Assembly: GCA_902496595.1 (NCBI GenBank)
Contig: CABVBV010000001.1
Coordinates: forward strand, 1 to 64,000
Reading direction: 5' to 3'
DNA: 64,000 nt
From: an uncultured Eubacteriales bacterium
Lineage (GTDB): Bacteria; Bacillota; Clostridia; Oscillospirales; Oscillospiraceae
Shown: in pieces, positions 1-8,523 of the stretch
How positions within the stretch are numbered: the first letter of the stretch is position 1
Layout: the number at the start of each line of letters is the position of its first letter
The notes under the pieces: generated by a model
Database searches by the model: none
The model's input: only the letters and a program-made list of their open reading frames with translations
What the model was told of the DNA's origin: nothing
Made by a program: the position numbers and the translations under genes

Positions 1-658
<658 letters not shown>

Positions 659-690
659 GTATACCACCTCTTATTTATTCACAAACTCGG

Positions 691-719
691 ATTTTATCAC
701 CGTATCCTCCATATTGCAA
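691..719 (-). promoter_or_regulatory. Predicted sigma-70 type promoter of typA
   Basis: On the minus strand a TTGCAA -35 box (714-719) and a TAAAAT -10 box (691-696) are separated by 17 bases and lie just upstream of the typA ribosome site. Confidence 0.6.
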
Positions 720-880
720 GGCTTAGCTTCTCCGTTTCCGGCTCATTTTTTCATTTTATGTCCGAAAACATGGACGTCGGGGCTTCGGCAAGGCGTTCTT
801 CCCCTCCTCTTCCGACGTCGATTTTCACAGTCGTCCCCGCCCTTATATCGTGAAAATCCGTCAAAATTCACATTACTGCG

Positions 881-909
881 TTGACGCGGAGGGAAGCAGC
901 TTATATAAT
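881..909 (+). promoter_or_regulatory. Predicted sigma-70 type promoter of the cysteine desulfidase gene
   Basis: TTGACG (881-886) and a perfect TATAAT (904-909) are spaced by 17 bases, 40 bases before the chosen ATG. This also argues against a start upstream of the -10 box. The rest of 659-948 shows nothing beyond the two divergent promoters. Confidence 0.7.
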
Positions 910-948
910 TGTCTGTGGAGATACGGGACTTTCCGTCAGGAGGTGCTT

Positions 949-2211
949 ATGGAGTTTTTTGAAACATACAGGGAGATTTTAAGGAGCGAGCTGGTGTATG
1001 CCACGGGCTGCACGGAGCCAATAGCCATCGCCTATGCCGCTGCGGTCGCGGCGGAGACGCTGGGTGAGCGGCCGGAGCGGCTGAAGGTCTTGTGCAGCGG
1101 CAACATCGTAAAGAACGTCAAGAGCGTCATCGTCCCGGGCACGGGCGGGCTCAGGGGCATAGAGGCCGCCGCGGTGATAGGCGCCGTCGGCGGCGACCCG
1201 GGTGTCGGCCTGAACGTCCTGCACCGGGTGACGGCGGAGGACAGGGCCGAGGCGGCGGAGCTGCTGGAGCAGCGCGTCTGCGAGGTGGGACTGCTGGACT
1301 CGGACGAGCCTCTCCACATCCTGCTCGAAGCCGAGGCCGCCGGACACTCGGCGAAGGTGGAGATAAAGGGCTCGCACACCAACATCGTGAGCCGCTGCCT
1401 CGACGGTGCGGAGCTGGCCTCGGGCGGCCCCGTGGGAGAGGAGGCCGGCTCCGGGCCGGACTATGGGCTGCTGAGCCTCAAGGGCATCATCGACTATGCC
1501 GAGGGCACCGATCTCGAGGCCGAACGAGAGCTGCTGGAGAGCCAGATCGAGTGCAACCGGGCGATCGCCATCGAGGGCTTCCTGGGTGAGTACGGGCTGA
1601 ACGTGGGCCGGGCGCTGCTGGAGCACGCGAACTACGGGCCCTACGTCCGCGCCGCGGCGATGGCGGCCTCGGGCAGCGACGCGAGGATGAGCGGCTGCCA
1701 GATGCCGGTCGTCATAAACTCGGGCAGCGGCAACCAGGGCCTGACGGTGACTCTTCCGGTCATTTCGCTCTCGGAGTCCTGGGACAGCAGCCATGAACAG
1801 CTGCTCCGGGCCCTGCTCATCAGCAATCTTGTATCGGTACACGTGAAGCGGCACATCGGCAGGCTCTCCGCCTACTGCGGGGCGACGAGCGCCTCCAGCG
1901 GCGTGGCGGCCGCGGCCACCTGGCTCAGAGGCGGAAGCCGCGAGGAGATCGAGAACTCGGTTGTGAACACGCTGGCGGTCGTCTCGGGCATGGTCTGCGA
2001 CGGGGCCAAGGCCTCCTGCGCCGCAAAGATCGCGGCGGCGCTGGACTCGGCCTTCCTGGCCCACAGGCTGGCCATGCAGGGCAAGCGCTTCTCCGGCGGC
2101 GACGGTATCGTGGCCGGGGACGCGGAGGAGACGATCCGCAGGATAGGCTCCCTGGGCTCCAGGGGCATGGCCGGGACTGACAAGGAGATCCTCAGATTAA
2201 TGCTCCTCTAA
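949..2211 (+). CDS. cyuA: L-cysteine desulfidase family protein (UPF0597/YhaM/CyuA)
   Basis: The 420-residue product matches the iron-sulfur L-cysteine desulfidase family (CyuA/YhaM, related to the serine dehydratase alpha chain). These enzymes convert cysteine to pyruvate, ammonia and sulfide. Cysteines likely to bind the 4Fe-4S cluster are Cys21 in ATGCTEP, Cys310 in SAYCGATS, and Cys350/Cys357 in GMVCDGAKASC. Glycine-rich blocks typical of the family surround them (PGTGGLRG, SGSGNQG). The ATG at 949 is chosen because AGGAGGTG lies at 938-945 and the promoter's -10 box lies upstream. Length agrees with the family. It stands alone, followed 67 bases later by a small PepSY gene. It may serve cysteine detoxification or amino-acid fermentation. 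Confidence 0.9.
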   Translation: MEFFETYREILRSELVYATGCTEPIAIAYAAAVAAETLGERPERLKVLCSGNIVKNVKSVIVPGTGGLRGIEAAAVIGAVGGDPGVGLNVLHRVTAEDRAEAAELLEQRVCEVGLLDSDEPLHILLEAEAAGHSAKVEIKGSHTNIVSRCLDGAELASGGPVGEEAGSGPDYGLLSLKGIIDYAEGTDLEAERELLESQIECNRAIAIEGFLGEYGLNVGRALLEHANYGPYVRAAAMAASGSDARMSGCQMPVVINSGSGNQGLTVTLPVISLSESWDSSHEQLLRALLISNLVSVHVKRHIGRLSAYCGATSASSGVAAAATWLRGGSREEIENSVVNTLAVVSGMVCDGAKASCAAKIAAALDSAFLAHRLAMQGKRFSGGDGIVAGDAEETIRRIGSLGSRGMAGTDKEILRLMLL

Positions 2212-2278
2212 TCCGGCTCTAACGCGCCTCTAATGCTGTCCGGTTATCATAAGGCCGAGAACTGATTGGAGGTCTGAA

Positions 2279-2587
2279 ATGAAGAAAAAACTGCTCATAA
2301 TCCTTGCGGTGGTTCTGGTGCTGCTGCTGATCGCCGGAGCGGCGGTCTGGTATTTCGTCTTCCACAACAGCGACAGGATAGGCCGGGACGCCGCCGTGGA
2401 GGCCGCCCTGACCGACGCAGGCTTTACAAAGCAGCAGGTCAGAGCCCTGGACTGCGACTATGAAAACGACGACGGTTTCCGCTACTACGAGGTCAAGTTC
2501 ATCTACGACACGACCGAGTATGAATACGCCGTCGACGCCGTCAGCGGCGAGATCCTGAACCTGAAGACCGAATCCGCCTTCGACTAA
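2279..2587 (+). CDS. Small membrane-anchored PepSY-domain protein
   Basis: The 102-residue product has an N-terminal membrane helix (about residues 4-28: KKLLIILAVVLVLLLIAG) and an outward-facing PepSY-type domain. The domain begins at about residue 36 with GRDAAVEAALTDAGF and ends with YAVDAVSGEILNL, the usual PepSY closing strand. PepSY domains are thought to inhibit or chaperone secreted peptidases or act as envelope sensors. No target is evident here. GGAGGT lies six bases before the ATG. Transcription probably stops at the hairpin that follows. Confidence 0.85.
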   Translation: MKKKLLIILAVVLVLLLIAGAAVWYFVFHNSDRIGRDAAVEAALTDAGFTKQQVRALDCDYENDDGFRYYEVKFIYDTTEYEYAVDAVSGEILNLKTESAFD

Positions 2588-2597
2588 AGAAAAAACC

Positions 2598-2625
2598 AGC
2601 CGCGCCGGGAAAACCCGGCGCGGCT
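2598..2625. terminator. Bidirectional rho-independent terminator
   Basis: A perfect 12-bp GC stem (2598-2609 with 2614-2625) encloses an AAAA loop. On the minus strand it is followed by GGTTTTTTCTTT, so it best ends the long minus-strand operon whose last stop is at 2634. On the plus strand the T-run is weaker, but it lies right after the PepSY gene. Confidence 0.9.
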
Positions 2626-2633
2626 TGAGTTTG

Positions 2634-3899
2634 TCAATAACGCAGGCTGCGCGACGAGCTGCTTATCGGCGGTTTTCTGCCGCCCTGCCTGTATGCCGTC
2701 GGTTTAACGGCTATCACGGCGGCGATGAGGAGCCAGAGCACGGCCCTCAAGGCTCCGTCCGGCAGTATGGAGGCCCGGGAGCCGAACTCCATTATCAGGC
2801 CGCCGAGCAGGGATTTTACGGCGGAGGAGACGATGATGAGCAGGTAGGCCTCCCGGTAGCCGTAGAGCTCCGCCGAGGCGGCGCCTATGCCGATTCCCAG
2901 CAGCGTCAGGAAGAGCACGCGCATGAGCCCGTAGAGCGCGTCGCTCCCGGTTGCGAACCTCCTGGACACGAGATCCCTGTCCGCCTGTTCCGTGGCGGCG
3001 GCCGTCAGGGCCTCGCCCAGCTGCGAGGCGTCGGAGACATCCACGTATGTGCCGCCCGTGGCCTCGGCGATGCGGGTCATGAGCGACCTGTCCGCGCTGC
3101 CCAGGCCGACGGCGCCTATGCTGATATTCTCCGACCGGTACTCGCTCAGCAGCCGGTCGAGCTCCGCCGTGCCCTTCACGTCGGTCGCGTATCCGTCCGT
3201 CAGGAGGATGACCTTGGGGTATTCGCCACCGGCCCAGGCCCCGGCCCTGCGGTCGTCCAGAACCTGTGTCAGCGCGTCCATGATGCAGGTGCCGCCGTAG
3301 TCCTCACCCGAGAGCTCCGGCACCCCCTCCGAGGCGGGCCGCATATCAAGGAGCACGGAGGTGTCGTCCGAGAAGCCGTACACCATATACGGAAAGCCGT
3401 TTTCCGCCCCGCCGAGCACTTCGCCTATGGCGGAGTACCGCTTCCCCTCCGGGTCGCTGTCGGCCATGGAGCCGGAGTCGTCGATGACGAATATGTACGA
3501 GCTGGCTGCGCCGGTGGGGCTTGAGAGGTTCAGGCCGTAGAGCCACTGGAAAAGCGTCGCTCCGAGCGCCACCAGGACGAGGAGGACAAAGCCGGCCGGG
3601 ATGCGCCCCATGGCTCCGCCGAGCCCCGCCGGAGAGCCGCCCGCGCCCGAGACCCGGCTGCAGATGAGCACGGCGACGGCGACCATCACGAGCAGGACGC
3701 CGAACATCCCACCGATGAGCACCGGGGCGCTCATCTCGTCCCTGAAGCGTTCATACAGCGCCGTGCAGGCGAACCAGGCTCCGACGCCGGCCAGCACGCT
3801 TGCTGCAAGCAACAGAAAATCAAATGTGGAAGAACTCCGCGGCGCCTGCGACGGTCTCGCCGGCGCCCTTCTTTTTGCCTTGGGAACTGTTGGTGACAT
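2634..3899 (-). CDS. Membrane vWA-domain protein (last gene of system 1)
   Basis: This 421-residue protein has two or three N-terminal membrane helices (residues ~27-130), a von Willebrand factor A domain (~137-320) and three C-terminal hydrophobic helices. The vWA domain has a complete metal-ion adhesion site: DDSGSM (DxSxS), the threonine in YGGTCIMDAL and LLTDGYATD. Such a site binds a protein partner through a divalent metal. The topology puts the domain between membrane anchors, like BatA-type proteins. AAGGAG lies ten bases before the ATG. It is the distal gene of the operon, 26 bases after a small membrane gene, and ends at the shared terminator. A partner cannot be named from sequence. 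Confidence 0.85.
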   Translation of the reverse strand: MSPTVPKAKRRAPARPSQAPRSSSTFDFLLLAASVLAGVGAWFACTALYERFRDEMSAPVLIGGMFGVLLVMVAVAVLICSRVSGAGGSPAGLGGAMGRIPAGFVLLVLVALGATLFQWLYGLNLSSPTGAASSYIFVIDDSGSMADSDPEGKRYSAIGEVLGGAENGFPYMVYGFSDDTSVLLDMRPASEGVPELSGEDYGGTCIMDALTQVLDDRRAGAWAGGEYPKVILLTDGYATDVKGTAELDRLLSEYRSENISIGAVGLGSADRSLMTRIAEATGGTYVDVSDASQLGEALTAAATEQADRDLVSRRFATGSDALYGLMRVLFLTLLGIGIGAASAELYGYREAYLLIIVSSAVKSLLGGLIMEFGSRASILPDGALRAVLWLLIAAVIAVKPTAYRQGGRKPPISSSSRSLRY

Positions 3900-3925
3900 C
3901 GCAGCAGCACTCCTTCTTCGCGGCT

Positions 3926-4315
3926 TCAGCGCTTCTTATTCGGAAATATCATCTTTTTCACTATGAACACTATGACCAGCACTATTATCAGCCAGGTCAG
4001 GATCTCGGTCAGGAACCCGGTTATCTGGGCCCTGAACAGCACGCAGCAGACTATGACGGCCAGAAGCGCGGCCAGGCAGATGATGAGCTTCCACGGTATA
4101 TCTATCCCCCCGCCCCCGGCCCGGCTGCGCCGGGGCCTTTTCCTCGCGCCGCGCCCGGAGGCTGCGCCCCTGCTTCCGCGCTCCGGTATGGAAGGCCGGT
4201 ACGGCTCCGGCACGGGCCGGTCGCTGAAGCCCCCTCCCTGCGAAGGGGGCCTATATGGGTCGCGGCCGTATTCGTCCCCGGCTCCTCCGCCGTATTTGTC
4301 AAATTCAAAAGCCAT
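3926..4315 (-). CDS. Small membrane protein with basic, proline/glycine-rich N-terminus
   Basis: The ~129-residue product has a low-complexity, Pro/Gly/Arg-rich N-terminal 80 residues (repeats such as YRPP and PYRPSIP), then two hydrophobic segments (IICLAALLAVIVCCVLF and LIIVLVIVFIVKKM). No family is recognised. The ATG at 4313-4315 is preferred over the GTG two codons earlier because AGGAGG lies seven bases before the ATG. That ribosome site overlaps the stop codon of the upstream gene, so the two are probably translated together. It may anchor or scaffold neighbouring membrane components of system 1. Confidence 0.75.
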   Translation of the reverse strand: MAFEFDKYGGGAGDEYGRDPYRPPSQGGGFSDRPVPEPYRPSIPERGSRGAASGRGARKRPRRSRAGGGGIDIPWKLIICLAALLAVIVCCVLFRAQITGFLTEILTWLIIVLVIVFIVKKMIFPNKKR

Positions 4316-4326
4316 TTGCACGCCTC

Positions 4327-5571
4327 CTAGTTGTATCTGATGATCTCGTTCGAGCCGGTATCGAACACTATCGCCTGGCCCGGCCCCAGAGACGTCATCT
4401 CCTCCGGCATGATCCTGTATCTGTTCTCCGTCGAATACCGGACGTCTATGTGCCTGTCCCTGGGCAGCAGCTTCAAAAAGCCCCTGCTCGTGCCGGTGCC
4501 CGTCTCGGCCTTCGTGTAGTCGAAGCGGCCCAGCAGCTCGGACAGGACAGCGGCGGTTCTGCCCGTGCCGTGCTTGAGGATCAGCAGGGTATTGACCCTG
4601 TCCGCCAGCCTCGCGACGGCGTCTTCGTCCCCGTCCACCAGGTCTACCACGCTGTCCGCCACTATGCCGAAGGCCCCGCCCGGCTTCGAGCCGCTCAGGT
4701 ATTTGAGAAAGTGCTCGTCACAGAGCTTTACCTTGTCCACTATCAGGATGAAGGGCCTCCGTATCGCCCTGAGCTCCTCAGCCAGATACGGCAGGAGCAG
4801 CTCCGAGTTCGTGTCGCTCACCGGGAGCAGCAGCGTCGCCCCGTTCAGGGCCGCCTGTATGCAGTTCGCCCCGGATAAGCCGCCGCCCGCGCTCCAGCCG
4901 CTCGCGGCCGCGTCCTGCGCCAGATTCCCTATTACGGCCCGGAAGAGGTCGAACTGGTTGTTCGCGGGATCCAGGTCTGTGCCGAGATCCGACCAGATCC
5001 TCCGGTTCGCCGCCTCGTCCCCGGGCAGGCTCATTATGTTGCCGTGGAACTCGCCCATGTCCTCAAAGCCGCAGAGGTAGCGCAGGCCGGTCAGGCTGAT
5101 GGGCAGCTCCAGCCGGCTCAGTATCGCCGTGTGCGCCCTGACGACCTTCTCGAACCTCGGCGTTACCGTATAGCCCAGCTTCTTTGCCAGCTGCCTCAGC
5201 GCTGCGGACAGCTGCATCTCATCCATGCCGTACAGGGGTTCGAAGCCGGGGCTCCGGGAGTCCACGACCCAGAGCGGGGCCTCGTCCTCCGTGCAGCCGG
5301 AGCTCTCCCAGCTCTCGCAGGCCAGGGAGACCATGTCCCAATCGTTGTTATGCAGCACTATGACCGGCAGCCTGCCCACGACCGAGTCGAAGAAGGCGCC
5401 CAGCGGCCTGAGCTGATCCCCGTACTGGGCCCCACCGCTTATGATGAAGTTCTGAGGCTCGCCTCCGGGGCACAGGTAGTCCGCGAGCCCCTCCAGGCTC
5501 CCCCTGCACTCGTACACATTCGCTGCCTGCCGGTTGGAGCTGTCCAGCCGGGCGCCCTCCCTCCAGTCCAT
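4327..5571 (-). CDS. Inactive VirD4/TraG-like ATPase paralogue
   Basis: This 414-residue protein has no recognisable family by itself but looks like a decayed twin of the VirD4-like ATPase encoded just upstream. At the P-loop position it has ISGGAQYGDQL where the twin has LLGGAGCGKTNAF, so the lysine is lost. At the Walker B position it has LIVDKVKL where the twin has LIADEFKL, so the catalytic glutamate is a lysine. The C-termini also match in pattern (LGPGQAIVFD versus LGLGQAVVGL). I infer a non-hydrolysing partner that might form mixed rings with the active subunit. It starts ten bases after the twin's TGA, behind GAGGTGAGG. Confidence 0.6.
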   Translation of the reverse strand: MDWREGARLDSSNRQAANVYECRGSLEGLADYLCPGGEPQNFIISGGAQYGDQLRPLGAFFDSVVGRLPVIVLHNNDWDMVSLACESWESSGCTEDEAPLWVVDSRSPGFEPLYGMDEMQLSAALRQLAKKLGYTVTPRFEKVVRAHTAILSRLELPISLTGLRYLCGFEDMGEFHGNIMSLPGDEAANRRIWSDLGTDLDPANNQFDLFRAVIGNLAQDAAASGWSAGGGLSGANCIQAALNGATLLLPVSDTNSELLLPYLAEELRAIRRPFILIVDKVKLCDEHFLKYLSGSKPGGAFGIVADSVVDLVDGDEDAVARLADRVNTLLILKHGTGRTAAVLSELLGRFDYTKAETGTGTSRGFLKLLPRDRHIDVRYSTENRYRIMPEEMTSLGPGQAIVFDTGSNEIIRYN

Positions 5572-5580
5572 GACCTCACC

Positions 5581-6900
5581 TCAGTTCCCGTATTTTTCAA
5601 AGCTGAACAGAAACGGCGGCTCGTAGCCCAGCCCGACCACCGCCTGGCCCAAGCCGAGATTCATCTGATCCCACTCCTCGACCGTGCTGCCGTTCCTCTC
5701 GTTCGCCACGATGCTGTTCCTCTGCAGGTCGTTATACTCATAGACCATGATATTCGGCCCGAACCTCTTGCTTATGTACTCTCTCGAGGAGGCGTCGTTC
5801 GTGTGGAAGGCGAAGATGCTCCCGAAGCCTCCGGCTATCACCGCGCCCTTGTCCCTGCCGTAGACATCGTACAGCTGGTCTATGCTCTGGAGCCCGGCCA
5901 TGACCCTCACGCCGAGGCCCCTGCCGAAGTTGAGAGCGTCGTCTATGTGCTGGAGCTTCGGCAGCAGCTTGAACTCGTCTGCGATTAGGAAGACGTTCCC
6001 CGAGCCGGAGGCCCTGCTCAGCGCCTCCTTGAGCGCCTGGTCTACCAGCAGCCTGTACACCGGGGTCAGGGTCTCGCCCACCGAGAGGTCGTACTCCACG
6101 AAGACGGCCCTGCCGCCCCTCTCCCTCACCGCCCGGCGCATGGACACCGACCGCTCCGGCCTGTGCTCGGCCAGGATGCCGACAAAGTATTCGGACAGCA
6201 TACTGTTCAGCTCCCCGAACACGCCCAGGGCCTGGTTCGACTTCCCGTCCCCGATATAGCTGAGCAGGCTCCTGAGATCCTCGTATCCGCCCAATATCTT
6301 TTGATAGTGCTCCGGCCGGAAGCTCAGGAAGGCCCGGACGAGCTCCGCGTTGTTCAGCTTTCCCGCAAAGCCCGAGCCCTCGAGCTTCGCCTGGCGTATG
6401 AAGTGCAGGACGATGCCCCTGAAGATGTCCCTGGCCGCGTTGCAGAAGAAGGGCTGGCTCTCGGAGCCCCTGCCGTGGAAAAGCGCCGCCGCGAGCTCCC
6501 TCGCATTCATGGAGACGCTCGACTCGTCCCAGCCGTCCGCCAGCACCTCGTCGAACAGGTTCCAGCTGTGGCTTATGGCCCTGAACCCCGCGCTGTTGCC
6601 GATGACGTAGTCCCCGTCCCGGTGAAACTCCTCATAGAACTCGCCTTTCGTATCGAATATGATCGCGATGTCCCCGGGCCCCATCCGCCGGCGCAGCTGG
6701 GCCACCGTATAGCAGAAGGCGTTGGTCTTGCCGCAGCCCGCGCCGCCCAGGAGGAGTATGTGCCTGGACATGAGGCTCTCGTCTATGCTGAAGCCCCTCT
6801 CTCCGCTCATTGCGCGGCCCGGATAGGTTATCAGCGGCTCCGCTATCTGCGGAGGCGAGTTGCGCAGCACAGATGTGCCGAATACTATTTGATGCTTCAT
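5581..6900 (-). CDS. VirD4/TraG/TraD-like P-loop ATPase
   Basis: The 439-residue protein carries a Walker A loop (LLGGAGCGKTNAF, about residue 55), the DTKGEFYEE block typical of conjugative coupling ATPases, a Walker B (VFLIADEFKLLP) and an arginine-finger-region pattern (FGSIFAFHTND). In type IV secretion these hexameric motors feed substrates into the channel. Unlike classical VirD4 it has no N-terminal membrane helices, and no relaxase, VirB4 or pilus genes are nearby, so it probably serves another translocation or remodelling step. Its ATG overlaps the stop of the zincin gene by four bases (ATGA). An inactive paralogue follows. Confidence 0.85.
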   Translation of the reverse strand: MKHQIVFGTSVLRNSPPQIAEPLITYPGRAMSGERGFSIDESLMSRHILLLGGAGCGKTNAFCYTVAQLRRRMGPGDIAIIFDTKGEFYEEFHRDGDYVIGNSAGFRAISHSWNLFDEVLADGWDESSVSMNARELAAALFHGRGSESQPFFCNAARDIFRGIVLHFIRQAKLEGSGFAGKLNNAELVRAFLSFRPEHYQKILGGYEDLRSLLSYIGDGKSNQALGVFGELNSMLSEYFVGILAEHRPERSVSMRRAVRERGGRAVFVEYDLSVGETLTPVYRLLVDQALKEALSRASGSGNVFLIADEFKLLPKLQHIDDALNFGRGLGVRVMAGLQSIDQLYDVYGRDKGAVIAGGFGSIFAFHTNDASSREYISKRFGPNIMVYEYNDLQRNSIVANERNGSTVEEWDQMNLGLGQAVVGLGYEPPFLFSFEKYGN

Positions 6901-7826
6901 ATCCCCTCGTATCCCTCAGACTCGTCCATGCCGGACTCCCGGGCTCCGCCGTCGGGCTCCTGCCTGCCGTCCGGCCCGGGCAGGTACTCGGCACCCGCGT
7001 CGTACAAGTTCTCCGCCTCGTCCAGCCTGCCCAGATATTCGTCCCCGGCCTCCCGCTCGCTTTTAAGGCTCCGGTTCTGCTCGCACGCGGCGGCGTACAC
7101 CCGCCTCGCCTCCGCTATCGTCGCGTCCTCATAGCCCTGCTCGTTGTTGTCCCGTATCAGCAGGGCCAGCTGCTCGCTCGTGATGTCGTCTCTCAGGAAA
7201 GAATTGCACGCCTGCTTATTCTGCATCCGGACGCGGGCGTCCCTGCCGGAATCCAGGACTTCGAAGTTGCAGCGGTATTCTTCCAGCTTCTCGTCTATGC
7301 AGCTCGTAAATTCAGGGTCGTCGGAGTAGCGGGCGCTCTGGCTCAGGATGGCCCTGAGCGCCTTGTTGTTGCCGTCCAGCTCGACGCATTGGAGCCCGTA
7401 CATTTCCGTTTTGCCGTCGTAGTTGTACAGGTTCCCTCTCCGGTCGCGTGCGCACTCCGCGGCGAACATGGAGAGCGTGTGCTCGTCGTAACCCAGGCCG
7501 GTTTGCACGCAGAAGGTCTGATAGGCGTGTGCGCTCTCGTGAAAATAGCTGTACAGCACGTTGTAGGAGGAGACGTTTGAGAAATTCAAATGGATGATGT
7601 TCCCGGTATCGGTGTATTGCCCGTAAAGTCTTTCGCTCTTGAACGGGTACACGCTCGCCGCCTCGCGGCCCTGCGCCGCCGCGCTTCGGTTTTCAAGCTC
7701 CTGGACGACGGCGACCTTCGAGTCCAGGCCGAGCTTCTCCCATTCCCGGGTCTTGAAGCAGTTCAACAGCTCGTCGTTCGAGCAGCCGGAGAAGTCCCGG
7801 ACGTGGTTGTCGTTAAAGAATCTCAT
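6897..7826 (-). CDS. HExxH zincin-like protein of system 1
   Basis: The 309-residue product contains YFHESAHAYQ (about residue 93), an HExxH metallopeptidase motif inside a plausible helix. A later Glu/Asp-rich helix could supply a third zinc ligand, but I cannot assign it. The last ~50 residues are acidic and low-complexity. It has no signal peptide, so it is probably cytoplasmic. The gene overlaps its upstream neighbour by 14 bases and its downstream ATPase by four. A zinc peptidase in both large operons of this window suggests a common effector or maturation role. No family name can be given with confidence. Confidence 0.65.
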   Translation of the reverse strand: MRFFNDNHVRDFSGCSNDELLNCFKTREWEKLGLDSKVAVVQELENRSAAAQGREAASVYPFKSERLYGQYTDTGNIIHLNFSNVSSYNVLYSYFHESAHAYQTFCVQTGLGYDEHTLSMFAAECARDRRGNLYNYDGKTEMYGLQCVELDGNNKALRAILSQSARYSDDPEFTSCIDEKLEEYRCNFEVLDSGRDARVRMQNKQACNSFLRDDITSEQLALLIRDNNEQGYEDATIAEARRVYAAACEQNRSLKSEREAGDEYLGRLDEAENLYDAGAEYLPGPDGRQEPDGGARESGMDESEGYEGI

Positions 7827-8448
7827 GCGGCACCTCGTCCATCCCGTGCGCCCCGGAGTCGCGGCGCCCGATGAGCGACAGCTCGAACTCCAGCAGCCCG
7901 GCGAGCCTCTCGCCTTCGGCCGTCCTCAGCAGCTTCTCTGCGTTCTCCGCCGCCTCGGCGAAGCGCCCCGCCTGCCTCATGCAGTCTATCAGCACCGCAG
8001 CGGCGCCGGCGTCCTCTTTCCCCTCCAGGCAGAGCGAAAACTGCTCGATGGCCCCGGCCAGGCAGGGGTCGGACTCCAGTCCGGAGTTTTGGGCGCACCA
8101 GTGGCCCAAAAGGAAGGTCTCCGCCGCCCGCTCCGGCTCGGAGCGCAGAACGAGCAGCCGCGCCGCCAGGTACGCCCTGGTCACGGCCTCGTTCTCCGAT
8201 ATCCCACTGCGCAGGCTCCGGTATCCCTCCGAGGCGACGCAGGCCCGCACTTCGTCCGTCACGGCCTCGTCCATGTCCGCCGACGCATATCCGCAGCCGG
8301 GGCACATCAGGACTATGTCTTCCAGCTCAGGTACCCGCGGGTTCATATCCAGGCCGCGTCCGCCTCCGGAATAAAAGCCCGTGGCGGCGGCGGCGCTGAA
8401 GCCGCATCCGCAGCAGGGGCATTTGAATCTTCCCATCCGTATCGACAC
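7813..8448 (-). CDS. Zinc-ribbon protein with helical repeats (DUF2225-like)
   Basis: The 211-residue protein opens with two CxxC pairs, CPCCGCGF (about residue 10) and CPGCGYA (about residue 49), separated by ~38 residues. Helices rich in Ala and Leu with TPR-like character follow. This layout resembles DUF2225 proteins, which combine a zinc ribbon with TPR-like repeats. The GTG at 8446-8448 has AAAGGAG eight bases upstream, while the ATG four codons later has no site. A gap of 75 bases precedes it. It may be an adaptor in the complex. Confidence 0.65.
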   Translation of the reverse strand: MSIRMGRFKCPCCGCGFSAAAATGFYSGGGRGLDMNPRVPELEDIVLMCPGCGYASADMDEAVTDEVRACVASEGYRSLRSGISENEAVTRAYLAARLLVLRSEPERAAETFLLGHWCAQNSGLESDPCLAGAIEQFSLCLEGKEDAGAAAVLIDCMRQAGRFAEAAENAEKLLRTAEGERLAGLLEFELSLIGRRDSGAHGMDEVPHEIL

Positions 8449-8523
8449 AACGTCATCTCCTTTCCGTACTCAAGCGAATGATATCAGCTCCGTCTGCAAA
8501 AATGTCTTCCCCGGCCCCTTTTC

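Noticed and set aside
5581..6900. An integrative conjugative element, suggested by the VirD4-like ATPase
   Set aside because: No relaxase, VirB4, pilin, integrase, attachment repeats or oriT-like structure was seen. The ATPase lacks membrane helices.
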